Source of the DNA: Filimonas lacunae | GTDB taxonomy: Bacteria; Bacteroidota; Bacteroidia; Chitinophagales; Chitinophagaceae | Length of the DNA: 64,000 nucleotides | Reading direction: 5' to 3' | Assembly (NCBI RefSeq): GCF_002355595.1 | Contig: NZ_AP017422.1 | Coordinates: 992,001 to 1,056,000, forward strand | Shown: positions 1 through 8,124 of the stretch, piece after piece | How the letters are laid out: every line of letters begins with the position of its first letter | Position numbering within the stretch: the stretch's first letter is position 1 | The notes under the pieces: generated by a model | The model's input: only the letters and a program-made list of their open reading frames with translations | Database searches by the model: none | Told to the model about the DNA's origin: nothing | Translations under genes and position numbers: made by a program

Positions 1-677
1 GGATCGCCAATCTGGCTACCGGGTATGTCTTCTTTATGTTTGCGTTTTTCTTCTGCAAGGGCGGTGTAGGCTGCTATAGGATTAGCAGGCACAGCCATAG
101 AACCGCTGCTTAAGAAGTTGGTGCGTACATACCCAGGCTCTATGATGGTTACTTTTATACCAAAGGGAGCTACTTCCTGTGCCAGCGCTTCTGATAGGCC
201 TTCTACGGCAAATTTGGTAGCACAATAGATACCCCAGCCGGCACCGGATATTAAGCCAAATACGGAAGATAGGTTGAATATATGCCCACTGTTAGCTGCA
301 CGCATATGCGGTAATACAGCACGGGTAACATGCAGCAGGCCAAATACGTTTACATCAAAACTGGTCATTACTTCCTGGTGTGAGGTTTCTTCAATGCCGC
401 CTATTAAGCCAAAGCCAGCGTTGTTTACTAAAAAGTCGATAGCAGAAAACTGTGCTATAGCGGCGTTAACGCCCGCCTGTACACTGGCTTCACTGGTTAA
501 ATCCACCTGTAAGGGTAAAAACTGTGCAGATGCAGGGCCAGCAGCTTGTATCAATGTTTGCAGGCTGCGTGCAGTGGCTGCTACGTTAAATCCAGCTGCC
601 AGTAATTGTTGGGTTAATACCAGTCCTATGCCTTGCGATGCGCCTGTGATAAACCATGTTTTTCTTTGCTTTTCCAT
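1..677 (-). CDS. SDR-family oxidoreductase, C-terminal part cut by window edge
   Basis: Reading the reverse strand from the ATG at 677 gives an open frame to the window edge (about 225 residues). It begins MEKQRKTWFITGASQGIG, the glycine-rich NAD(P)-binding motif of classical short-chain dehydrogenases. NNAGF follows near residue 85 and YCATK (catalytic Tyr/Lys) near residue 150. The family reduces or oxidises a carbonyl/hydroxyl group in the cytosol; the substrate cannot be told. It lies 79 bp downstream of an AraC regulator on the same strand, a common pairing, so it may be that regulator's target. Only the last residues are missing. Confidence 0.9.
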   Translation of the reverse strand, partial: MEKQRKTWFITGASQGIGLVLTQQLLAAGFNVAATARSLQTLIQAAGPASAQFLPLQVDLTSEASVQAGVNAAIAQFSAIDFLVNNAGFGLIGGIEETSHQEVMTSFDVNVFGLLHVTRAVLPHMRAANSGHIFNLSSVFGLISGAGWGIYCATKFAVEGLSEALAQEVAPFGIKVTIIEPGYVRTNFLSSGSMAVPANPIAAYTALAEEKRKHKEDIPGSQIGD

Positions 678-756
678 TTGTCAGTATTTTATACTGCAAA
701 GAAAGAAACAGGTGGGCGGAAGGCATTTATGCGGATAACAGGGATACTTGTGAGTT

Positions 757-1698
757 TCAAAGATGTGCCTGTAAAGCATGCTTTTCGCGAAAAACGGAAG
801 GAGGCATCTGTTCTTTTTTATGAAAGAAAGCCGTAAAGGCCGCTTGTTCGGAAAAGCCCAGTACATAACTGATATTGCGTATGTCCCAGTCTGTTTGTGT
901 TAACAATACCTTGGCTTCATATAACAACCTGTCTTGTATATGCACTCGCAGAGTTTTACCTGTCTGGTTTTTTACCAGCGCGTTCAGGTAGTTAGGGTGT
1001 ACATGCAGTTGATCGGCAAACTCCTGGGCGGTTTTTACTTTCACTATATCATTGGGGCTTTGTACCTGGAAGGTGGATTCCAGCAGGGATAAAAAGCCGT
1101 GTATATAACGGTAGCTTTCGGGCACAGCCACATCGGGCAGGTTTTTGCCGGCGCGTTGTGCTTCCAGCAATATCATCTGCAAATGCAATAGTATAGCCTG
1201 TTTTTTATCATCGTGGTGGCTCTCTTCTTCTGCCAGTATGTTTTGAAACAACTGATGAATGGTGGCAGATGTTGCTGCTGTTAACTGAACTACTGCTTTA
1301 GATGGCTGAAAGTAAGGGTATTGTTTAAACAGCTGTAACAGGTGTGCCTGTTGTTCAAAATAACGGGGATGTATCAGGCAAAAATGTCCTTCTGTGTCGG
1401 TAGAAGTGTTTTGCCACGACATAATTTCGTCCGGGTGCAGAAAAGAGATATCACCAGGGTTCGTGTGATACTGATGCAAGCCTACAGTAAGAATGCCTGT
1501 GCCGGATGTAATATGGAAAATTTTATAGAACTGCCTGCGGTTGGGAGATATATAATCGTTCACAGGCGTATGCTTCCGGTCTTTGATGGTAAAAAGGCTG
1601 GCATTTACAGGATACTGTTCTACGTTTAAAAATGGCACTTTAAAATGTTCCTGTGTAAATGCTTCTAATGCCAAACGCGGGATAGCTGCTTTTTCCAT
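757..1698 (-). CDS. AraC-family transcriptional regulator
   Basis: A 313-residue protein. The N-terminal half is a cupin-like ligand pocket (ITSGTGILTVG ... GDISFLHPDE), and the last ~95 residues hold the double helix-turn-helix of AraC proteins (AQEFADQLHVHPNYLNALVK, then ISYVLGFSEQAAFTAFFHK). It is cytosolic and probably activates neighbouring genes in response to a small molecule. The short gap to the downstream SDR gene on the same strand suggests a functional pair. The ATG at 1698 is the only good start ahead of the cupin domain. Ligand unknown. Confidence 0.9.
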   Translation of the reverse strand: MEKAAIPRLALEAFTQEHFKVPFLNVEQYPVNASLFTIKDRKHTPVNDYISPNRRQFYKIFHITSGTGILTVGLHQYHTNPGDISFLHPDEIMSWQNTSTDTEGHFCLIHPRYFEQQAHLLQLFKQYPYFQPSKAVVQLTAATSATIHQLFQNILAEEESHHDDKKQAILLHLQMILLEAQRAGKNLPDVAVPESYRYIHGFLSLLESTFQVQSPNDIVKVKTAQEFADQLHVHPNYLNALVKNQTGKTLRVHIQDRLLYEAKVLLTQTDWDIRNISYVLGFSEQAAFTAFFHKKEQMPPSVFREKHALQAHL

Positions 1699-1730
1699 GT
1701 GATAACGATATGGGTAAAGTTAAAGTATAC

Positions 1731-2078
1731 TTACGCAATGCGCATTTTTTCGAGGTGTGGCTGATACATACGACCCCATTTTTCCATCATCAACACCACA
1801 GGCAATAGTTCCTGTCCAAATGCAGTCAACTGATATTCAGTACGCAAAGGCACTTCAGCGTATACTGTTTTGGTAATGATGGCATGGTCTTCCAGCTCTT
1901 TCATTTGCTGTGCCAGCACCCGTTTGCTAATCCCCGACACCATTTTTTGTAACTCTGTTGGACGTTTGGGGCCGTTTTGCAGGTAACATATAATGAAGGG
2001 TTTCCATTTGCCTCCCATCACCTCTACGGTTACCTCCAGTGAGCAGTTGTATAAGCGGGGAATTTTTCTGATATACAT
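1731..2078 (-). CDS. HxlR-family winged-helix regulator
   Basis: A 115-residue protein with the standard HxlR layout. C12 sits in YNCSLEVTVEVMGGKWKPFII, followed by LQKMVSGISKRVLAQQMKELEDHAIITK (recognition helix) and the wing and C-terminal dimer helix (ELLPVVLMMEKWG). Members are small, often thiol- or quinone-responsive, repressors of a divergent oxidoreductase gene. Here the divergent neighbour is exactly that, a quinone-oxidoreductase-like gene starting at 2179, with a perfect palindrome in the 100-bp gap. The effector is not visible. Confidence 0.93.
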   Translation of the reverse strand: MYIRKIPRLYNCSLEVTVEVMGGKWKPFIICYLQNGPKRPTELQKMVSGISKRVLAQQMKELEDHAIITKTVYAEVPLRTEYQLTAFGQELLPVVLMMEKWGRMYQPHLEKMRIA

Positions 2079-2091
2079 AATCCATGTTTTA

Positions 2092-2109
2092 GGTGATTAA
2101 ATTATCACC
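2092..2109. promoter_or_regulatory. Palindromic operator between HxlR and quinone oxidoreductase genes
   Basis: GGTGAT-TAAATT-ATCACC is a perfect inverted repeat (6-bp arms, 6-bp spacer) starting 14 bp upstream of the HxlR start codon. A weaker related copy (GGTGTTTAATTTACC) lies at 2111-2125. Position and symmetry fit binding of a dimeric HxlR repressor controlling both divergent genes. The binding protein is inferred. Confidence 0.6.
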
Positions 2110-2178
2110 AGGTGTTTAATTTACCAGTACTTGACTTTGCCTGTATACTGGTTCAATTTTGCTCTCAAAATTACAGAT

Positions 2179-3195
2179 ATGCAAAACAGAATGGTGCAGT
2201 TATTACAAACAGGAGTAGATGCGTTAACAGTAACGGAGGGCAAAGTGCCACAGCCAGCGGCCCGTGAAGTGCTGGTGAACATAAAAGCAGTATCGTTGAA
2301 TTTTTTGGATCTGATGGTGGTAAAGGGCGATTTTCCTACCGGACTGGGGTTTCCTTATACGCCGGGTTGTGATGGGGCAGGTGTGGTGGTAGCAACAGGC
2401 AGCGAGGTAACTGACTGGAAATCCGGCGATAGGGTGGCTTTGCAATATGTGCAAAACTGGATTACCGGAAGGGGAATACCCTTGAGCAAAGCCGTGCGTA
2501 TAGGATGGCAAACGCAAGGGGTAATGGCTGATTATGTGTGCGTGCCGGACTATGGTTTGGTAAAACTACCTGATAGTATATCACTGGAAGAAGCCGCCAC
2601 TTTGCCGGTGGCAGGCGTTACCGCCTGGGAGGGATTGATGAATATTGCACAACTGCAAATGGGGCAAACAGTGTTGGTACAGGGCACGGGGGGCGTTAGC
2701 ATGTTTGCTTTACAGCTGGCATTAGCAGCGGGGGCAAAAGTAATTGCTACTACCGGATCGGCAGCCAAAGAACAACGATTGCTGGAAATGGGCGTGCATG
2801 CGGTGATCAATTATAAAACACATCCCGAATGGCAGAAGGAAGTATTGCGTTTAACCAATGGGGAAGGGGTGGATGTAACAATGGATATTGCTGGTAAAGA
2901 CACCATTGTGCGTTCGTTACAAAGTGTAAAGGTAAATGGGTTGGTATGTACTGCCGGTGGTGTTTCCGGATCGGAAATTACATTGGATATCTATGGTGAT
3001 ATGAACCTTAATTTTAAACGTCTGGCCGGTTTTGCTGTGGGGAGTGCGGAATCCTTTAATGCATTATTACAGGCAATGGATATCAATCACATACATCCTG
3101 TTATTGATAAAGTATATCCTGTTGGAAAGGTGCAGGAAGCTTTTCGTCAGCTGGAAAGCGGATCGCATTTTGGTAAACTGATGATCGCCTTATAG
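2179..3195 (+). CDS. Zinc-independent alcohol dehydrogenase / quinone oxidoreductase family protein
   Basis: A 338-residue medium-chain dehydrogenase (MDR). The N-terminal GroES-like part includes FPYTPGCDGAGVVVATGSEV. A Rossmann domain follows with VLVQGTGGVSMFALQLALAAGAKVIATTGS for NADPH binding. Catalytic zinc ligands are not evident, which places it with quinone/enoyl reductase-like members. The ATG at 2179 was chosen because it directly precedes the conserved start; upstream in-frame codons run into the regulatory gap. It is divergent from an HxlR gene and probably repressed by it. The likely role is NADPH-dependent reduction of quinones or reactive alkenes; substrate unknown. Confidence 0.92.
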   Translation: MQNRMVQLLQTGVDALTVTEGKVPQPAAREVLVNIKAVSLNFLDLMVVKGDFPTGLGFPYTPGCDGAGVVVATGSEVTDWKSGDRVALQYVQNWITGRGIPLSKAVRIGWQTQGVMADYVCVPDYGLVKLPDSISLEEAATLPVAGVTAWEGLMNIAQLQMGQTVLVQGTGGVSMFALQLALAAGAKVIATTGSAAKEQRLLEMGVHAVINYKTHPEWQKEVLRLTNGEGVDVTMDIAGKDTIVRSLQSVKVNGLVCTAGGVSGSEITLDIYGDMNLNFKRLAGFAVGSAESFNALLQAMDINHIHPVIDKVYPVGKVQEAFRQLESGSHFGKLMIAL

Positions 3196-3218
3196 TAGGG
3201 GGAAACGTGCAGGTGCGG

Positions 3219-3806
3219 TATAGCGCTGCCTTTGTTATGCAAAACGCGGAGCGGGTGGCGTAAAATGTTGTATATCTATAGCATAACATTGTATATCTGC
3301 GGTACAATCCTACATATCTGTAGTGCAACGCTGCACATTTGCAGGATTGCTTGTGCAATGCACCCGAAGAAATTGCACATCTTATGCTGCATTTTGTACT
3401 AGTGCAAACTTCTGCGTGCAATGTAACGGATGATGTGTGCAATGTTACGCGTCCTCCGTTACATTGCACGCGTGAATAAGAACATCTGCAATATCATGTG
3501 TAACATGTTGCGCGAAATATTGCAGATGTTACCGGAAATATTGTAGATGTGTCACAACATTCAGCACTAGTACAAAATGCCGTGTAATACGTAACAAAAG
3601 ACGCGTAAGATGTTACGTACGATATTGCAGATGTACAGTGCTACACTGTAGATGTACATTGTAGTGCGTGCAATGTACCCGGAGAAATTGCAGAAGTGTC
3701 GCGCTATTTTGCACCATTACAGAATGACGCGGCACTTATTATATATCATGCTGTGTTTATACTCCGGTACCCGCCACTTGTGTAAGGCTCAGCATATTAC
3801 AGGTGT
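3219..3806. repeat. Degenerate 21-bp tandem array, about 28 units
   Basis: From just after the oxidoreductase gene the sequence keeps a strict 21-bp period. Each unit carries an 11-bp block at unit positions 7-17 resembling ATTGCAGATGT or GCGTGCAATGT, flanked by variable bases. Well-preserved units start at 3282, 3366, 3513, 3534, 3618 and 3681, all separated by exact multiples of 21. The period equals seven codons and two DNA helical turns. Short open frames on both strands across the array (heptad-like, Cys/Thr/His/Tyr-rich) have no recognisable domain, so I treat the stretch as non-coding repeats rather than genes. Confidence 0.8.
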
Positions 3807-3953
3807 AAAAACGTTACGGCCTCCGTCCATTCCGGCATCAGTTTCTGTAGTGCTGTAAAATCAGGAGAATGTTTTCAGCCAGGTAGCTGGTCTATGATGT
3901 GCCGAATAATTCCATTTCCTGTAATTTGTTGACATGAAACTGGCAGCAATAGG

Positions 3954-4217
3954 TTGTCCCTGGCCTACCTGTTACAAAAAATTCATATTGCGGTAACATA
4001 CCTCAGTGAGTACTTCAAAAGAAACACCGGCGAAGGCTTTCAGTATTTTGTATTGCAGTCCAGGCTTAGGATTGCGGCGGGCCGTGCCCTAAATACCGCT
4101 GCTCCCATGCAACAGATTGCAGCTGAGCGGGGCTTTACTAAGAGTAGTGATTTAAACAGGATGCTGAAAAAACATTACGGTAAAAGCAGGAGTGTGCTAA
4201 GAAAAAACGGTCATTGA
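3954..4217 (+). pseudogene. Truncated AraC-type DNA-binding domain
   Basis: The frame encodes about 87 residues resembling only the C-terminal AraC helix-turn-helix region (TYLSEYFKRNTGEGFQYFVLQ, then APMQQIAAERGFTKSSDLNRMLKKHYG). No N-terminal sensor domain precedes it and the first possible start is a TTG; an upstream ATG at 3934 is in another frame. It follows the repeat array directly and its end overlaps the next reading frame. It is most likely the remnant of a regulator gene. A small functional HTH protein cannot be excluded. Confidence 0.6.
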
Positions 4218-4255
4218 ACAGGGTTGTATGTAAATTGGGCAAATTTCTCTCTCAC

Positions 4256-4726
4256 ATGAAAGCAGCCCCTAAACTTAGCGAACTACCACTGGTAGATTTG
4301 CGTTATTCCCTCGAAAAAGTCTCGTTACCGGGTCATTTGTATGAGTTTATCAGCTACCACTGCTATGCAGAGGTTACTTATGTGCGGGAGGCATGGTACA
4401 ATCCTTTTACAGTACAATGCCGGGTACCTAAGTTGCTGATAACAAACCCCGAAGCTTATGAACCGGATGAAACCGGTGAGTACGTGATGTTACGCACGGA
4501 AATTACCGGAGAAATCAAACAGCAGGAAACTATACAGATTCTCCCCTTTTCTGTGCGCATTACTGGTGACAATGTGGATGCAGTAATAGCAGAAGCCATT
4601 ACCCTTTTTATTGCTACTGAAAACGCCCGCCATGAAACCGACTTTGTAATAGGACACACTTTTGTTATAAAATCTTCCCACGCGGCATCCGGTGTTCGTT
4701 TGCGCGAAGTGTTATTTAACAGGTAG
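4256..4726 (+). CDS. Hypothetical protein
   Basis: A 156-residue protein when started at the ATG at 4256; a TTG at 4214 would add 14 residues and overlap the AraC remnant. There is no signal peptide or membrane segment. The sequence looks like a mixed alpha/beta cytosolic protein (LPLVDLRYSLEKVSLPGHLYEF, ITGDNVDAVIAEAITLFIATENARH) and I do not recognise a family. It ends a few bases into the convergent deacetylase gene. A real gene is likely from steady codon use and length, but the function is unknown. Confidence 0.55.
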   Translation: MKAAPKLSELPLVDLRYSLEKVSLPGHLYEFISYHCYAEVTYVREAWYNPFTVQCRVPKLLITNPEAYEPDETGEYVMLRTEITGEIKQQETIQILPFSVRITGDNVDAVIAEAITLFIATENARHETDFVIGHTFVIKSSHAASGVRLREVLFNR

Positions 4727-5534
4727 TTGTTTCGGCTGGTGCGTGTTGTAAAATCACTTGTTGTATAGCCGGCAAATTGCAGGTAGTAATAAACTCTCCA
4801 TGCGGTAACAGGTCTTTGATCAGGCGCAGTAATCTTTCGCATAAAATATCGCCGCTCCAGCGTTTGGCATAACCGGGAATGCGATATGGACTAATGTCGG
4901 TAAACTCCCAGGGATGCACGTACAGGTTTATATATCCATCGTGCCTGAGTGTTTGCAGCGTTAGATTTTTAAACAGGCTGTAAGGCATGTTTTTAAACGC
5001 CAGCCAGAATAATGGAATGCGTAACCGGGGCGATACACTGGCGGGTAAACGTAATACGCCTTCCTGTGTATACACTGTGCGGGATAAATGGAGGTTGTTA
5101 TAACGTCCAGGTATCCAGGTGGGATTGATAGAAGAATCGTACAGGTAGCCTGCCGCTTTAATATCTCTCATTTCCACCGGGCGCATGCGGGGCATACGTA
5201 AGCCGTATACCGGTTGGCCGGTGATACTTTCCAGTGTCTCCTTGCTTTGGCGCAGGTGGGCTACTTCAAAATCGGTGTGATAATAAGTATGAGAAGCTAT
5301 TTCGTGTTTTTGAGATAATGCTTTTATCTCGGCCGGATACTGATTGGCAAAGTTTGCAGTTGTATAAAATGTGGCAGCCACCCGCGCTGCATTCATCAGC
5401 TGCGTAGTAATCTGTAACCCTTTATAGCCTATTTCCATTTGTTCCTGCACCGGTATGTTGTGCGCATACTCCAGGGGCATATCAAACTCTTCCGCATCAA
5501 AACTTAACAGAATGAAGTTGTTTGGCTTCTTCAT
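4716..5534 (-). CDS. Polysaccharide deacetylase (NodB-type) family protein
   Basis: About 272 residues from the ATG at 5534 (an ATG at 5558 is also possible). The N-terminus LLSFDAEEFDMP carries the first NodB-motif aspartate, and HEIASHTYYHTDF supplies the metal-binding His-x3-His motif. The domain removes N-acetyl groups from glycans using a divalent metal. There is no signal peptide, so it may act on a cytoplasmic lipid-linked sugar. It is last of a three-gene operon and overlaps the GT2 gene by about 38 bp. This context suggests modification of a polyprenyl-linked sugar, as in ArnD-like systems; that is inference. Confidence 0.85.
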   Translation of the reverse strand: MKKPNNFILLSFDAEEFDMPLEYAHNIPVQEQMEIGYKGLQITTQLMNAARVAATFYTTANFANQYPAEIKALSQKHEIASHTYYHTDFEVAHLRQSKETLESITGQPVYGLRMPRMRPVEMRDIKAAGYLYDSSINPTWIPGRYNNLHLSRTVYTQEGVLRLPASVSPRLRIPLFWLAFKNMPYSLFKNLTLQTLRHDGYINLYVHPWEFTDISPYRIPGYAKRWSGDILCERLLRLIKDLLPHGEFITTCNLPAIQQVILQHAPAETTTC

Positions 5535-6462
5535 GTAGTATATTGGATTCTTTAACAAGATAAACAGGCCTGTTCTTTATTTGAGTAAACAGTTTGCCCA
5601 GATATAATCCTATCACACCCAGTATCATTAACTGTATACCTCCAAAAAAGGCAATAGTTACTATAATAGAGGCCCATCCTGGGGTAACATGGCCGCTGTA
5701 ATAGCTATAAATAGCGTAAGGCACATATAGTACAGACAGTAAGGATATAATCAGTCCCGGGTAAATAGCTACGTATAATGGTTTCACCGAAAAAGAGGTG
5801 ATGCCTTGTAAGGCAAAGCGAACCATTTTTTTGAGAGTATATTTAGATGCTCCGGAAAAGCGGCGTTCAGGCACGTATTCCACAGCGGTTTGATTAAACC
5901 CCGCCCATTTTACCAGCCCGCGAAAAAACAGATCGGCTTCGGTAAACTCACGCAGCACTTTTACTACCTTTTTACTTACCAGCCTGAAGTCGGCACTGCC
6001 ACTTTCTATTTTTACTTCTGAAAGAGAGTTGATCACCCGGTAAAACATGCCGGAGCTAAGCCTTTTAAAGCTGCTTAAAGTAGGATCTTCCTGGCGAAGG
6101 GTGTATACCACATCATAGCCTTCTTCCCACTTGTTAAGCAACACGGGGATTAAATCCGGTGGATGCTGCATATCGCCGTCCATAGAGATAACACAATCTC
6201 CATACGCTGCATCCAGCCCGGCTTTCAAGGCTGCCTGGTGACCAAAATTGCGGGAAAATGAAATGAAACGGATGTTGTCGTTTAGCAGGCATTGCATTTT
6301 AATGACGGCAACCGTATCATCTGTGCTGCCATCATCTACAAACAACAGGTTGTAGTCGTATGGCAGATCGGAAAACTGCTTATCAATGGCGGCAATTAAT
6401 ACCGGCACGTTATTCTGTTCGTTATGAACAGGTACTACAATGGAAACTAAAGGAGTTGTCAT
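5497..6462 (-). CDS. Family 2 glycosyltransferase, polyprenyl-phosphate sugar transferase type
   Basis: A 321-residue protein. The GT-A domain begins VSIVVPVHNEQNNVPVL and has LLFVDDGSTDDT and the metal-binding CVISMDGDMQHPPDL. Two C-terminal membrane helices follow (around residues 233-257 and 266-290). This is the GtrB/ArnC/DPM1 layout, which moves a sugar from a nucleotide donor to undecaprenyl phosphate at the inner membrane. Its start overlaps the stop of the upstream GT87-like gene by 4 bp (ATGA), showing translational coupling. The sugar is unknown. Confidence 0.93.
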   Translation of the reverse strand: MTTPLVSIVVPVHNEQNNVPVLIAAIDKQFSDLPYDYNLLFVDDGSTDDTVAVIKMQCLLNDNIRFISFSRNFGHQAALKAGLDAAYGDCVISMDGDMQHPPDLIPVLLNKWEEGYDVVYTLRQEDPTLSSFKRLSSGMFYRVINSLSEVKIESGSADFRLVSKKVVKVLREFTEADLFFRGLVKWAGFNQTAVEYVPERRFSGASKYTLKKMVRFALQGITSFSVKPLYVAIYPGLIISLLSVLYVPYAIYSYYSGHVTPGWASIIVTIAFFGGIQLMILGVIGLYLGKLFTQIKNRPVYLVKESNILHEEAKQLHSVKF

Positions 6463-7640
6463 TTAGCAAGAGTTTCAGTTGTATACTTTTTAAAGCCCAC
6501 TTCATATAGCAAAATCAGCCACACCATAAAACAGGGTAGTGCTTTTAAAGCATAAGCACGTATAAAGTGTTGTATGGGAGGGGGCATCAGATCAGTGGGA
6601 GATAAGATGCTCATAAAGAAAACCAGTACCAGCATGGCCACCAGCCATTTACTTTTTTGTTCCTGGATCACATACCAGAACAATACACCGGAAATGGCAA
6701 TGATATAAGTGGTGGATTCGGCCGAGGAACTGAATATGACTATGGAAATCAGCGCCAATGCCAGGTAACGTATTCTAAAGCCTTCAAATTTATATTGCGA
6801 AAAGCGTAGTAGTGGCAGGCCATACAGTATTGCAGCAGGCGCCAGTATCATAATATCTGTGATGCTTTCTTTTTGCAGCACACGCCTTAATATACCAATC
6901 ACAGATATATCCTGCTGGCCAAAAAGAACCGACTGGTGGGCATTTATGCTGTCTTTTGCCATCAGGCTGTGCAGCCAGTCAAAATGACTTTGTACAATAA
7001 ACGATGGTGAGGAAATAAGCATAGGCAGGCAAAATAGTACCACCAGCCACATCAGGAAGTATAAGATGAACTTTACTTTATCGCGACTGAACAGGAAGAA
7101 GGTAAGCCCTGCAATGCCATACAATTTACACAGAAAGCCAAGTGCAATAAAAAAGGTAGCCCACAGGGTTTTATTCCTTTCTACCATTACATAGGAAAGG
7201 ATAAGCCATCCTGCTACCATGGGATTGAATTGCACCTGGTGCGTGGACGACATCAGCTCAATAGCACCTACCAAAAATATAAAAAGCAGGTTTTTTTCAT
7301 TAAACTGTAACATGCGAATGGCTATGTACAACACGGTTGCATTGGTCATTGCCCATAGTATTGCGCCTAACCAGTTAGGTAGCACTGCAAAAGGAGCAAT
7401 CACTAAACTGAACACCGGCCCGTAGTGGTTGCTATCAATATAAGAGTCGGGGTATTCCAGGTAAAGGTTTTGCTGTTGTAGGGTATGAACAAATACATAT
7501 TTAAAGATGATGTAGTTGTTAAAAGAGTTTCTGGATAGTTCCAGTATCACGGCCAGTAAGGCCAGGAAAAACCATAACAAAACAGGAAAAGGCAGTTTAT
7601 ACTTTTTGCCTATAGGCACATCAGCAAACAAAAAATTCAT
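6459..7640 (-). CDS. GT87-like (DUF2029) polytopic membrane glycosyltransferase
   Basis: A 393-residue hydrophobic protein with roughly nine or ten membrane segments. After the first helix (LPFPVLLWFFLALLAVIL) a periplasmic loop carries the acidic stretch YLEYPDSYIDSNHYGPVFSLVIAPF, typical of the GT-C/GT87 fold, where an early acidic residue is catalytic. These enzymes transfer sugars from polyprenyl-phosphate donors on the outer face of the membrane. It heads the operon and is coupled to the GT2 gene that could make its lipid-linked donor. The family assignment rests on topology and motif. Confidence 0.75.
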   Translation of the reverse strand: MNFLFADVPIGKKYKLPFPVLLWFFLALLAVILELSRNSFNNYIIFKYVFVHTLQQQNLYLEYPDSYIDSNHYGPVFSLVIAPFAVLPNWLGAILWAMTNATVLYIAIRMLQFNEKNLLFIFLVGAIELMSSTHQVQFNPMVAGWLILSYVMVERNKTLWATFFIALGFLCKLYGIAGLTFFLFSRDKVKFILYFLMWLVVLFCLPMLISSPSFIVQSHFDWLHSLMAKDSINAHQSVLFGQQDISVIGILRRVLQKESITDIMILAPAAILYGLPLLRFSQYKFEGFRIRYLALALISIVIFSSSAESTTYIIAISGVLFWYVIQEQKSKWLVAMLVLVFFMSILSPTDLMPPPIQHFIRAYALKALPCFMVWLILLYEVGFKKYTTETLAK

Positions 7641-8124
7641 ACTATCGGGGGTTAAATGAAGGGGATTACTTTTCGGTACTCAGAAGTATTTCGTCGGTAA
7701 TCTTTACGCAGTTAAGGTAGAAAAAAGCCTACATGTAACATTGTTTTAAGATAAGCTTAGCAATTTCTTAAGCCATTTTTAATTTTCAGTATTGGTTATA
7801 AGTATGTAACATATACTTTTAAATATTTATGTAAAGGTTTAATCGGTTGATTTTGAAATGTTTTTCTGGCAGGCAGCAACTTGTCCGGAGAGGGAATAGC
7901 CTTATTGATGCTATTCGTCCATGTGTTTGTTTATTTAAAACTTGTTTTCTCTTCTTTGGTCGTGAAATTAAATAAAATGGAAATGTGATTGGCCGAAATC
8001 TGGATGAGCGGGGCGAAATATGCAATAATTTGTACGTTGCCATCCCGCTGGTTACTATCATGGCCAGGGAGATAATGGCTACTATTCATTAAGATATTAC
8101 AGACAGATCAATTACCGGAAACGT
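7641..8124. other. Divergent intergenic region, 484 bp
   Basis: AT-rich gap between the divergent glycan operon and the dipeptidase gene, which must hold both promoters. An imperfect palindrome (AAGTAT ... ATACTT) lies at 7800-7818. A reverse-strand open frame at 7819-8061 has no family signal and a Lys/Arg/Pro-rich composition, so I do not call it a gene. Nothing else is recognised. Confidence 0.5.

Noticed and set aside
3101-3469. Reverse-strand frame of about 120 residues with Tyr/Cys/Thr heptads
   Set aside because: It overlaps the end of the oxidoreductase gene and its apparent repeats come from the 21-bp DNA array; no family signal.
3219-3806. CRISPR array
   Set aside because: Units are 21 bp in total with no constant repeat plus unique spacer pattern, the repeats diverge too much, and no cas genes are in the window.
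3652-3858. Forward frame in the same array
   Set aside because: Short, repeat-derived and without recognisable domain or ribosome-binding context.
7819-8061. 80-aa reverse-strand frame in the divergent promoter region
   Set aside because: Low-complexity basic sequence without family signal, in a gap that must hold two promoters.
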